Source of the DNA: Carboxydothermus pertinax
GTDB lineage: Bacteria > Bacillota > Z-2901 > Carboxydothermales > Carboxydothermaceae
NCBI RefSeq assembly: GCF_001950255.1
Contig: NZ_BDJK01000055.1
Span: forward strand, 247,551-311,550
Direction of reading: 5' to 3'
DNA: 64,000 nucleotides
Part shown: one piece after another, positions 7,621 to 16,700 of the stretch
Layout: each line of letters starts with the position of its first letter
Position numbering within the stretch: position 1 is the stretch's first letter
Program-made: the position numbers and the translations under genes
The notes under the pieces: generated by a model
Told to the model about the DNA's origin: nothing
The model's database searches: none
The model's input: the letters and a program-made list of their open reading frames with translations, nothing else

Positions 7621-8782
7621 CTTGTAAAATAAAATACTTTAAATAATAGGTTTCGGGTGAGGAAAGAAGCATCGGGTGGTCCTTAGCTTGCCGGCGGGCT
7701 TCAATTATCCTCACTCTTTTTTTGGCATCATATGCAGCATCATACAATACATCCCAAAATAAATCTTCGGTAAGATGGTAGGAACAGGAGCTGGTAATTA
7801 AAAAACCACCGTCGTTTAAAAGTTTCAATGCCCGTAAATTTATCTCTTTATACCCACGAATGGCTCCCTCTAATGCTGCTTTACTTTTAGTAAAGGCCGG
7901 CGGATCTAAAATCACCACATCAAATTTGGCCTTTTCTTTCTCCAATTCCCGCAGATAATCAAAACAATTTGCTTCAAAAAAATAAATCTTATTGCTATAA
8001 CCATTTAACGCGGCGTTTTCCTGAGCCCTGGCGATAGCCTCAGAAGAAATATCAACCCCCGTTACTTCCCTGGCACCAAAGCCTGCCGCATAAATAGAAA
8101 ATGCTCCGGTGTGACAAAAACAATCTAAAACGGATTTTCCTACCACAAACGGCTTTAAAGCTAAGCGGTTTTCTCTTTGATCTAAAAAATAGCCGGTTTT
8201 ATGACCTTCTTTGATATTTACTGAAAATCTAAAACCATTTTCCTTTATTATAACCAGCTCCGGTACTTCCCCGGCCAAAAGTCCAGTCACTAACGGTAAC
8301 CCCTCTTTTTCCCGCACTGGAACATCGCTTCGTTCGTAAATGCCTTTTGGTTTAACTACTTCCATTAATGCCTCAACTATCAAGGGCTTAAGTCTTTCAA
8401 TTCCATAGGTTAAGCTCTGCAAAACTAAATAATCACCAAAGCAATCCACAATTAACCCTGGAATTTGATCCGCTTCCCCGTAAATTAACCGGTAGGCATC
8501 AGTATCAGAAACTACTAACGAGCGGTACTGTTTTGCTTTTTCAATTTTGTTTTTAAACCACTGGTAGTTTATATCTTCATCGACAAAAGACATTATCCTG
8601 ACAGCAATTTGGGAGTTGGGATTATAATAACCAATTCCAATAAAGCGGTTTTTATGGTCAAAAACCCGAACTAACTCCCCTGGAGGATAAGGATATTGTT
8701 GCTCTAATTCAGTTTTGTAAATCCAAGGATGACCACCTAATACTCGGTGAGGTTTTCCTCCAAGCAAGCGCACTGTTTCCAC
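7610..8782 (-). CDS. Class I rRNA large-subunit methyltransferase, RlmI-like
   Basis: A 390-residue SAM-dependent methyltransferase with an N-terminal PUA domain (GGHPWIYKTELE region), motif I LDCFCHTGAFSIYAAGFGA, motif IV LDPPAFTKSK and the catalytic-type SCSYH Cys. This matches the RlmI family, which makes m5C in 23S rRNA. The start is GTG, just after the mtaD stop, whose last bases supply a GGGGTAG ribosome binding site. It is the last gene of the salvage operon and overlaps the end of patA. Confidence 0.85.
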   Translation of the reverse strand: METVRLLGGKPHRVLGGHPWIYKTELEQQYPYPPGELVRVFDHKNRFIGIGYYNPNSQIAVRIMSFVDEDINYQWFKNKIEKAKQYRSLVVSDTDAYRLIYGEADQIPGLIVDCFGDYLVLQSLTYGIERLKPLIVEALMEVVKPKGIYERSDVPVREKEGLPLVTGLLAGEVPELVIIKENGFRFSVNIKEGHKTGYFLDQRENRLALKPFVVGKSVLDCFCHTGAFSIYAAGFGAREVTGVDISSEAIARAQENAALNGYSNKIYFFEANCFDYLRELEKEKAKFDVVILDPPAFTKSKAALEGAIRGYKEINLRALKLLNDGGFLITSSCSYHLTEDLFWDVLYDAAYDAKKRVRIIEARRQAKDHPMLLSSPETYYLKYFILQVIS

Positions 8783-8787
8783 ATTAT

Positions 8788-10080
8788 CTACCCCGCCACT
8801 AATTGTATTCCCCGTTTATTTGCCTCAAATTTAATTTTTTCCTCATCAATCCGGGTTAGTTCCCGGTTTTTCATGACTATCTCACCATCAATTATAACTG
8901 TCTCGACATCCGCCCCCTTGGCAGAATACGCAAGCAAGTTAAAAACATTATGGCGCGGATAGTAATAAGTTTCATTGGCATCGACTAAAATAATGTCTGC
9001 TTTATATCCTTCTTTAATTGCCCCAATATCTTCAAAACCAAGAGCCTTTGCTCCCAATAAAGTTGCAATTTCTAAAGAGGTTTTAGCATTTAAGGCTTGG
9101 GAATTCATTGTACTAACTTTCTGCAAGTATGAGGCAGTTCTCAGTTCTTCAAACATATCTAAATCATTGTTACTTGCCGCCCCGTCAGTGCCCAACCCTA
9201 CAAGAACTCCCCGTTCAAGCATTTTTTGAACCGGGGCAATACCTGAAGCAAGTTTCATATTGCTCTGCGGATTGTGGATTGCCCCCACACGATAACGTTT
9301 TAATATCTCGATTTCTTCATCATCAACGTGAACTAAATGAGCGCCAATGGTTTTTACTTCAAATAATCCCAGATTTTCTAAATGTCTTACCGGAGTAGTT
9401 CCGTATTTCTCTTTAATGATTTTAATTTCATCCAGCGTCTCACTAATATGGATATGTATAGGAACACCTAATTTTTTCGCTTCTGATATAACCTCTTTTA
9501 AAAATTCCGGCGGGCAGGTATACGGAGCATGAGGGGCTAGAGCCGTTGTTATCCGCCCGCTTGCTTTCCCCTGCCAGTTTTTTATAAATTCGCCACTCTC
9601 CTTAAGCCCTTTTTCGCCATTGACAGGATCAAGAGCAACCATCCCTCGGCTTAATAAAGCCCGTATTCCACTTTCCTCAACCGCCCGGGCAACTTCATCC
9701 ATGAAAAAATACATATCACAAAAGGTAGTAGTGCCACTTTTCAGCATTTCAACAATTCCCAGTAAGCTTCCCCAGTAAACGTCTTCTCCTTTTAACCGAC
9801 TTTCACTAGGCCAGATAACGTTATTTAACCAATCCATTAATGGCAAGTCATCGGCAGCCCCACGAAAGAGAGTCATGGCTACGTGGGTATGACCATTAAC
9901 AAGTCCAGGAAGAGCTATTTTGCCCTTACCGTCAATAATCGTCGTGTTAGCAGTTAATGGGGATAAATTGATTTTAGAAGCTATTTGGGAAATACGGTCT
10001 TTTTCAATAAAAATGTCTTTTTCTGCGGCTTCATGGTTTATTAAATCAAGCATAACCACATTTTTTATTAAAATTGACAC
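8788..10080 (-). CDS. mtaD: 5-methylthioadenosine/S-adenosylhomocysteine deaminase
   Basis: Amidohydrolase that deaminates MTA, SAH and often 5'-deoxyadenosine to the inosyl forms. About 430 residues. Zinc ligands are visible as HTH (about 64-66) in VNGHTHVAMTLFRG, then HAPYTC, HIHISE and GTDGAASNNDLDM near the metal Asp. I chose the GTG that follows an AAGGCGGTGA site by 5 bases; a GTG 9 bases upstream lies inside that site. It is encoded with a phosphorylase, an AdoHcy hydrolase and an aldolase homologue, which points to salvage of SAM by-products. Confidence 0.92.
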   Translation of the reverse strand: MSILIKNVVMLDLINHEAAEKDIFIEKDRISQIASKINLSPLTANTTIIDGKGKIALPGLVNGHTHVAMTLFRGAADDLPLMDWLNNVIWPSESRLKGEDVYWGSLLGIVEMLKSGTTTFCDMYFFMDEVARAVEESGIRALLSRGMVALDPVNGEKGLKESGEFIKNWQGKASGRITTALAPHAPYTCPPEFLKEVISEAKKLGVPIHIHISETLDEIKIIKEKYGTTPVRHLENLGLFEVKTIGAHLVHVDDEEIEILKRYRVGAIHNPQSNMKLASGIAPVQKMLERGVLVGLGTDGAASNNDLDMFEELRTASYLQKVSTMNSQALNAKTSLEIATLLGAKALGFEDIGAIKEGYKADIILVDANETYYYPRHNVFNLLAYSAKGADVETVIIDGEIVMKNRELTRIDEEKIKFEANKRGIQLVAG

Positions 10081-10099
10081 CTTTCTCACCGCCTTTTTT

Positions 10100-10732
10100 T
10101 TAAAATAGATTTTTAAGATAATTTATTTCTTCAAGATTTAAGACGCGCGGTTCCTTCACTCTGAGAGCTTGCAGGTATATTTCGGAACATTTTTCAACCA
10201 TGCGGCAAAGGTTAAAGCTTTCATCAAGATTTTTGCCTAAAGTTACAAGGCCATTATTGGCTAGCAAAAAAGCATTATGCCTTTCTGCTAAAGCTTTGAT
10301 TTCGTCTAAATACGCTGGGGAATCAATAAATAAAGAACCTGTAATAGGCACATCTTTACCAATAGTTCTCACCATCTCCGGTAATATTAACGGTAAAGGT
10401 TCGTGTAAAATGGAAAGGACAGTGCTATTAACCGGATGAGCATGGATAATCGCTCGAACATCCGAACGTACATTATAAATTTGCCGGTGAAGTTTTAAGT
10501 TAAATTTAGCCTGGTTTTCTCCTTCCAAGACGTTACCATCCATATCCACAATTAGGACGTCAAAGGTACTAAGACAGGCCATATCCGGAGTTAACGGTGT
10601 GATGACTACAACATTTTCTTCAGGAATGTAGACGCTTAAACTACCCCAATTATAAAACATTAGGCCATACTGGCAGAGTTTCTGGGTGGTTTTTACTATT
10701 TTTTCCTTTATTTTTTCCACACTTAACTTCAT
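10100..10732 (-). CDS. Class II aldolase/adducin-family protein with altered active site
   Basis: A 210-residue protein of the FucA/AraD/adducin fold, with the zinc pair HAH at 97-99 and flanking RSDVRAIIHAHPVNSTVLS as in FucA. Three canonical residues differ. The catalytic Glu position (4 before His82) is Asn78, the third zinc His before Gly is Asn160 in LLANNGLVTLG, and the phosphate-binding GNxS is GSLS at 30-33. It may have changed chemistry, or act on a 5-deoxypentulose phosphate from the neighbouring phosphorylase, or be non-catalytic. The ATG follows AAGGGG by 6 bases; a TTG one codon upstream is less likely. Confidence 0.8.
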   Translation of the reverse strand: MKLSVEKIKEKIVKTTQKLCQYGLMFYNWGSLSVYIPEENVVVITPLTPDMACLSTFDVLIVDMDGNVLEGENQAKFNLKLHRQIYNVRSDVRAIIHAHPVNSTVLSILHEPLPLILPEMVRTIGKDVPITGSLFIDSPAYLDEIKALAERHNAFLLANNGLVTLGKNLDESFNLCRMVEKCSEIYLQALRVKEPRVLNLEEINYLKNLF

Positions 10733-10745
10733 CAATAACCCCTTC

Positions 10746-11981
10746 TTATCCGAATAAATAAGCTCTTTGGTCTGCAGTTAAGCTATCGATTTCAATATTA
10801 AGTGATTTTAATTTATAATATGCAACTTTTTCGTCAAGTTCCTGAGGTAAGTTATAAACTTTAGGTGAAAGTACGCCCTGCTTTTCTAAGAGATATAAAG
10901 CTGATAAAAGCTGAAGGGAAAAGGAAAGATCCATAATTTCCGCCGGATGTCCCTGCCCTGCCGCTAAATTCACTAAACGTCCTTCAGCAATTACATTTAA
11001 CTGCCGGCCATCAGCCAAAAGGTATCCTTTAATATTAGGCCTTACTTCCGAAACCGCAACTGCCATTTCTTGAAGTTCATCTAGGTTAATTTCAACGTTA
11101 AAATGACCAGCATTAGCCAATATGGCGCCATCTTTCATTACTGCAAAATGTTTGGCCCGAAATACATCTTTGCAACCGGTAACAGTTACAAAAATATCCC
11201 CAATTTTAGCTGCCGTTAAGGAATCGGTTACCTCAAAACCGTCCATATAAGCTTCCAGGGCCCGAACAGGATTGACTTCAGTAACAATAACCCTGGCTCC
11301 AAGCCCCCGGGCTTTTTGGGCTACCCCCTTACCGCACCAGCCATAACCTGCTACCACAAAATTTTTCCCGGCAATTAATAAGTTAGTATTAGCCATGAGA
11401 GCAGTTAACGATGATTCACCGGTCCCATAACGATTATCAAACATATGCTTTGTAAATGCATCATTTACCGCAATCATTGGGAATTTAAGAGCATTATTTT
11501 TCTCCAAAATCCGCAAGCGATGAACTCCAGTGGTGGTTTCTTCAGCACCGCCAATAACCTTTTCGGCAAGTTCGGGCCGGACGTTATGTAAAATGTGGAC
11601 TAAGTCACCTCCATCATCAATAATTATATCCGGTTTAAATTCTAAGGCTTTAATTAAATGCTCCTCGTATTCTTCGGCAGTTGCCCCATGCCAGGCATAA
11701 ACTTCTAAACCCTGGTCTACTAGTGCTGCAGCAATTTCATCCTGAGTGGAAAGAGGATTTGAACCGGTTACGGCCACTTCTGCCCCAAGTTCCTTTAAAA
11801 CTAAGGCAAGATAGGCAGTTTTAGCTTCTAAATGGATGCTCATGGTAATTTTTTTGCCGACAAAAGGCTTTTTCTCTTTAAGTTCATTTTTAAGATAATT
11901 TAAAACTGGCATGTATTTTTTTACCCATTCAATTTTCTGATGTCCTACAGGAGCCAAGTTTATATCGCGGATAATACTCAT
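10746..11981 (-). CDS. ahcY: Adenosylhomocysteinase, archaeal/thermophile-type; possible S-inosylhomocysteine hydrolase
   Basis: NAD-dependent hydrolase that releases homocysteine from SAH. At 411 residues it is the short form lacking the insert and KYRY-type tail of eukaryotic enzymes. NAD-binding GYGWCGKGVAQKARGLGA and the NDAFTKHMFDNRYGTG segment are clear. The purine-recognition stretch reads HLEAKTA (50-56), whereas the classical enzyme has HMTVETA, so the Glu that binds the adenine amino group is Lys54. This could mean preference for the inosyl substrate made by the deaminase in the same operon. ATG with a GGGAGGGGG site. Confidence 0.93.
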   Translation of the reverse strand: MSIIRDINLAPVGHQKIEWVKKYMPVLNYLKNELKEKKPFVGKKITMSIHLEAKTAYLALVLKELGAEVAVTGSNPLSTQDEIAAALVDQGLEVYAWHGATAEEYEEHLIKALEFKPDIIIDDGGDLVHILHNVRPELAEKVIGGAEETTTGVHRLRILEKNNALKFPMIAVNDAFTKHMFDNRYGTGESSLTALMANTNLLIAGKNFVVAGYGWCGKGVAQKARGLGARVIVTEVNPVRALEAYMDGFEVTDSLTAAKIGDIFVTVTGCKDVFRAKHFAVMKDGAILANAGHFNVEINLDELQEMAVAVSEVRPNIKGYLLADGRQLNVIAEGRLVNLAAGQGHPAEIMDLSFSLQLLSALYLLEKQGVLSPKVYNLPQELDEKVAYYKLKSLNIEIDSLTADQRAYLFG

Positions 11982-12008
11982 AAAAATTACCCCCTCCCTT
12001 AGGGAAAT

Positions 12009-12806
12009 TTACTTTCCTAATTCTTTCTGACCACTTAGTGCATGTTGACACCAACAATCCCGATTGGGGTCTAAGTTTTCTATGGTTTTGGCAATAAGGT
12101 TTTTTAATTGTTCGCTTTTAGTTGCCATCATTTCCACTACTTCTTCGTGAGTTAACGGATTTGGTGAAATCCCAGCAGCAAAATTGGTAACAAGGGATAT
12201 CGAAGCATAGCACATTTCTGCCTCGCGAGCTAAAACCACTTCCGGTACACTGGTCATCCCCACAAGGTCGCCACCTAATTTTGCAAACATTTTTATTTCG
12301 GCAGCCGTCTCAAATCTCGGACCTTCCGTACAAACATAAGTTCCCGACGAATGAACGGTATAACCTAAATCATGTCCTGCTTTTAAGATGATTTTCCTTA
12401 GTTCAGGACAATAAGGTTCGGTGACATCAGTGTGAACTACCCCCCGTTCACCGCCATCATAAAAGGTATAAATTCGGTTTTTAGTAAAATCAAGAAACTG
12501 ATCAATTAAAACAAAATCGCCACCTTTCATATCTAAATTTAATGAACCAACTGCAGTTGTCGCAATAATTTGTTTTACGCCAAGCATTTTTAATCCCCAA
12601 ATGTTGGCCCGGTAATTGATAAGGTGCGGTGGTACCGTATGGCCAGCACCATGTCGAGGAAGGAAAGCTACTTTTTTTCCTGCCAGTTCGCCAATAGTAA
12701 CTTCAATTTCACCATAGGGTGTGGAAATTTTTTCTTTAGTGAGATTTTTTAACATTTTTGGGTCATAAACCCCGGTGCCACCAATCACTGCAATTTTTAC
12801 TGTCAT
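12009..12806 (-). CDS. mtnP: Methylthioadenosine/methylthioinosine phosphorylase
   Basis: A 265-residue purine nucleoside phosphorylase-fold enzyme starting KIAVIGGTGVYD, with phosphate-binding RHGAGH at 51-56. The purine site has Glu166 in RFET and Asn208 in LVTNFAAG, the pair used by 6-oxopurine phosphorylases. Adenine-specific MTA phosphorylases have Ser and an Asp-containing TDYD instead. The natural substrate is therefore more likely 5'-methylthioinosine or 5'-deoxyinosine than MTA, matching the encoded deaminase. It begins 26 bases after ftsY with no promoter or riboswitch in the gap. Confidence 0.88.
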   Translation of the reverse strand: MTVKIAVIGGTGVYDPKMLKNLTKEKISTPYGEIEVTIGELAGKKVAFLPRHGAGHTVPPHLINYRANIWGLKMLGVKQIIATTAVGSLNLDMKGGDFVLIDQFLDFTKNRIYTFYDGGERGVVHTDVTEPYCPELRKIILKAGHDLGYTVHSSGTYVCTEGPRFETAAEIKMFAKLGGDLVGMTSVPEVVLAREAEMCYASISLVTNFAAGISPNPLTHEEVVEMMATKSEQLKNLIAKTIENLDPNRDCWCQHALSGQKELGK

Positions 12807-12832
12807 ATATTTTCCTCCCTTTACTGGTTATT

Positions 12833-13741
12833 TTAATTAAACAAAGCTTCCACAAATTCATGGGGGTCAAAAGGCCTTAAATCATCCATTTTTTCGCCAA
12901 CCCCTATAAATTTTATTGGGATTTGATAACTGCTTTTTATCCCAATTATTACTCCACCTTTAGCCGTACCATCTAGTTTTGTTAAAACCAAACCAGTTAA
13001 TTCCAGCGCTTTATTAAAATACTCAACCTGGCTTAGAGCATTTTGTCCAGTAGTGGCATCCAAAACCAGTAAAATTTCATCAGGAGCTCCTGAAACTTCC
13101 CTTTCAATAACCCTTTTTATTTTTCGAAGCTCTTCCATTAAATTTGTTTTGGTATGAAGCCTTCCCGCAGTATCCACTATTAAGATATCAGCTCTGCGAG
13201 CTACTGCTGCCTTTACTGCATCAAAAGCTACCGCTGCAGGATCTGACCCTTCGCTATGCTTTATTACCTGGCACCCAGTTCTATTCCCCCAAATTTCCAG
13301 TTGATCAATGGCCGCTGCTCTAAAAGTATCACACGCCGCTAAAATGACCTGTTTACCCTGCTGTTTAAAATAATAAGCCAACTTGCCAATAGTTGTGGTT
13401 TTACCTACCCCATTTACCCCAACTACCAAAATAACTTGAGGATTTCTACTAGTTTCTTTGAGACTATTATCACCCAAAGCCAATATTGTACGAATTTCCT
13501 CTTTTAACACTTGTTTTAATTGTTCACCATCGGAAATTCGCTGTTCTTTTGCTACCTTTCTGAGTTTTTCCACAAGCTCCAGGCTGGGTTTTACACCTAC
13601 ATCCCCTTCAATTAGTATTTCTTCAAGTTTTTCAAAAAGCTCCTCATCAACCGAAGATTTTTTTAAAACATCTTCAATTTTGGCCACAATATTTTGTTTC
13701 GTCTTTAATAAACCATCTTTTAACCGGTCAAAAAAACCCAA
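12833..13741 (-). CDS. ftsY: Signal recognition particle receptor FtsY
   Basis: Membrane-associated SRP receptor GTPase. About 302 residues with an N-domain and G-domain: P-loop GVNGVGKTTT (about 108-117), DTAGRLHTK and TKLDGTAKGG. I chose the TTG start, giving MGFFDRLKDGLLKTKQ, which matches the family N-terminus and lies 5 bases after an AGGTGA site. A GTG three codons upstream is inside that site. It follows smc by about 20 bases, the order smc-ftsY being standard. Confidence 0.95.
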   Translation of the reverse strand: MGFFDRLKDGLLKTKQNIVAKIEDVLKKSSVDEELFEKLEEILIEGDVGVKPSLELVEKLRKVAKEQRISDGEQLKQVLKEEIRTILALGDNSLKETSRNPQVILVVGVNGVGKTTTIGKLAYYFKQQGKQVILAACDTFRAAAIDQLEIWGNRTGCQVIKHSEGSDPAAVAFDAVKAAVARRADILIVDTAGRLHTKTNLMEELRKIKRVIEREVSGAPDEILLVLDATTGQNALSQVEYFNKALELTGLVLTKLDGTAKGGVIIGIKSSYQIPIKFIGVGEKMDDLRPFDPHEFVEALFN

Positions 13742-13762
13742 AGTATTCACCTACCCCGTATT

Positions 13763-16700
13763 TTAACCTGCTTTGATATTTTGTAAGGAAATTGATAAGA
13801 CCTTAGAACATCCTTCTTGCATGCTAATACCAACTAATTTAGAACAAGCTTCCATACTGCCCCGTCGATGGGTGATGATAATTACCTGGCTTTTCTGGCC
13901 AATCTTCTTTAAGTAAGAAGAAAATCGTTGAACGTTTACTTCATCTAATGCTGCATCGATTTCGTCTAAAACACAAAAAGGCGATGGTTTTAAATTAAAC
14001 AAAGCAAAAAGAAGAGCAATTGTTGCCAGCGCCCTTTCCCCACCGGAAAGAAGGCCAAGAGGCTGCCGTTTTTTCCCGGGAAGCTCTACAATAATTTCAA
14101 CTCCTTCTTTCTTAAATTCCCCTGTTATTTTTTCAAGAGCTGCTCGACCCCCACCAAATAATTCTTTAAAGACCAAGTCGTATTCTCTGTTAAGTAAATT
14201 TAAAAACTCATTAAATTTTTGTTCTATTTCTTTGTTTAGTTGTTCAAGCAAATTTTCTAGTTGTTCTTTAGCCTCTTCAAGGTCTCTTTTTTGCTTATTT
14301 AAAAAATTGATTCGTTCTTCTAACCTTTTATGTTCATCAATTACAAATACATTAACCGTCCCTAAATCTTGAAGTTGTTGATAAAGCGTTTCAATATCGG
14401 TTTCTTCAATATTACTTTCATCCATACTAATTGTTTCTTCATCCCCTAAAACTATACCGTATTTTTCATTTAATAACAACTTTATTGAATTAATTTCCTG
14501 AATTAGAGCCCTTTGTTTCGCTTCTAGACGAGTTAAATCGGCAATTTGTCTTTGAGTAAATTTTTGTAACTGTGAAAGATTATATTGTACTTCCGTAAGC
14601 TTTGCTTTTAAACTTTCATGGCTATTTTTTATTTTCTCATAAGAATTTGTAGCAAACATTAGAACCTCTTGGTGAACTTTCGTCTTTTTCTCTAAATTTA
14701 TTAAATCATTCCTTAAAGTTAAGAGTGTTTTTTTAGCTTCAATAGCTTTTCTAGCATTACTTAATTGTCTTTCGAAAATTTCTTTTTGCTGATATCTTTT
14801 TTCCCGAATAAGATTATTTAAATTTTCCAGAGCTTTTTCCACCTGTATCTTCTCTAAATTCAATGCTTGATGATAATTTTGATTTTTTTCTATTAGATTA
14901 TTGATAGTAGATATTTGCTCCTCTAGATTTCTTATCTTATCCTGTAACTTTGCCTTTGTTTCATTAATTTTTAGTATCTCCTTTTCCCGGGTTTCTTTTT
15001 CCGCTATTAAATTATCTCTTTCTTTAATATTTTTTCCTAATTGATTTTTTAGCTCTAAATACCTACTTACCAACCGGTCTTTCTTTTCCTGAAGGCTTTC
15101 TTCTTTAAAAGCCATCTCAGTAATATTTCCTTCAGTTTTATTAACTTCCTCTCTCAAATTAGCTATTTTTAATGTAAGCTCTTCCTGCTCCTTGATAAGC
15201 TTTTTAATTGTTTCGGTAACTTCAGCTTTTTTTTCTAAAAGCTCATTTATTTGTTTATTAAGAAATTTTATTTCATTTTTTCTCTGTAAAACTGAAGATT
15301 GCGAAGCAAAACTTCCACCAACAATGGCCCCTCCTGGAAGTAAGAGCTCTCCTTCAAGGCTTACAACTTTAAATTTATGCTTTGTAATTTTTGCTATTTT
15401 CAAGCAGGCTTGATAATCAGTACCTACTAATACTTTACCCAAAAGGCTCTCATAAACTTTAGAAAGTTTCTGGGGAAAAGTAATAAGGTCAATTGCTTTT
15501 CCAATAAACCCGCTAACGTCCTTTAACTCTATAAAATTCGTTTTTAAACTATCCACCGAAAGTAAATCAAGGGCTAAAAAGGTGATTCTCCCAAGCTTAT
15601 TTTCTTTTAAGTAAACTAATATTGGTTCTAATTCTTGGGCATTATTTACAATTACGTTTTTTATACTTGCTCCTAAGGCTGTTTCAATAGCTAAACGATA
15701 TTTTTCGTTAACTTCCAAATATTCTCCAACAGTACCAATAATGTTATGGGGATTTTTAAGTATTCCTTTTTGCTTTGCTTCAAATAAATTTTTTATTTCC
15801 TTACCATAACCTTCATAACTTTCTTCCAGTTTATTCAGGATTTGTAAACGAGCAGAAGTTTCATGATATCTTTTCTCTAAAATTGATTGTTCTTTTTGTA
15901 AGATTTCTATTTCTTTCTTTAAAAATAAAACTCTTTCTTCTAAAACTCCTCGCTCTTTTTTTAAGCCATCAAGTTTAATGAGGGCTTGTTTTTTATCATC
16001 AACTAAATTGTTCAATAAACATTCAGCTTCGGAAATTTCCTTGGTTAATTCGCTAATTTCGCCTTCAATTTTTAAACATTCCTTTGTTAACCTATCGATA
16101 CGCTCCGTTATAAACCCAATTTCGTTTTTTAAAGAAACCTCACGGAAATTTAATTCAAACTGCTCATCTTTTTGTTCTTCTAAGGACTTTCTTAAGTCTA
16201 AGAGTTTTTCCTCATCAACTCCAAGCTTTTCCCGTTGATTATTTATTTTTATAATTATTTCTTTTTCTTTTTCTTTTAATAGGTTAACTTGGGAATAAAA
16301 AGATTTAAGTTCTTTCTGCACTTCTGCTAGTTTATTACCATTTATTTGTATCTGCTCTTTTAAATTTACTAAATTTTGCAAAAGCCGGCTTTCTTCATGT
16401 TGTTGAAATTTCTTTTCATTTAGTAATTTATCTAAACAATTCTCTAAAGAAATAACAATTTTTTGGGCACTGTCACGGTTGTTTGCTAACTGTTCTTCTT
16501 CCGAAATTCTAACGGCATATTCTGCCTCAAGCTTGGTAATTTTAAATTGTGTTTCGTCAAGAGTATTCTTTAAAGCACTAATTTTTTTTTCATTCTTTTG
16601 TACTTCTTCCAATAAACTTTTTATCTTTACACCATAAAACCTTTTTGCCTTGGCTGTAAGCTCCTCTTTCAATAAAAGATAAGTGCGAGCTTTATTTACT

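Noticed and set aside
10068-10089. Upstream GTG as the mtaD start
   Set aside because: The codon lies inside the ribosome binding site used by the next GTG.
12807-12832. SAM or SAH riboswitch before the salvage genes
   Set aside because: Only 26 bases separate ftsY and mtnP, too few for any known riboswitch.
14200-16700. Repetitive Lys/Glu-rich coding stretch as a possible repeat region
   Set aside because: It is the SMC coiled coil; the DNA itself has no array-like periodicity.
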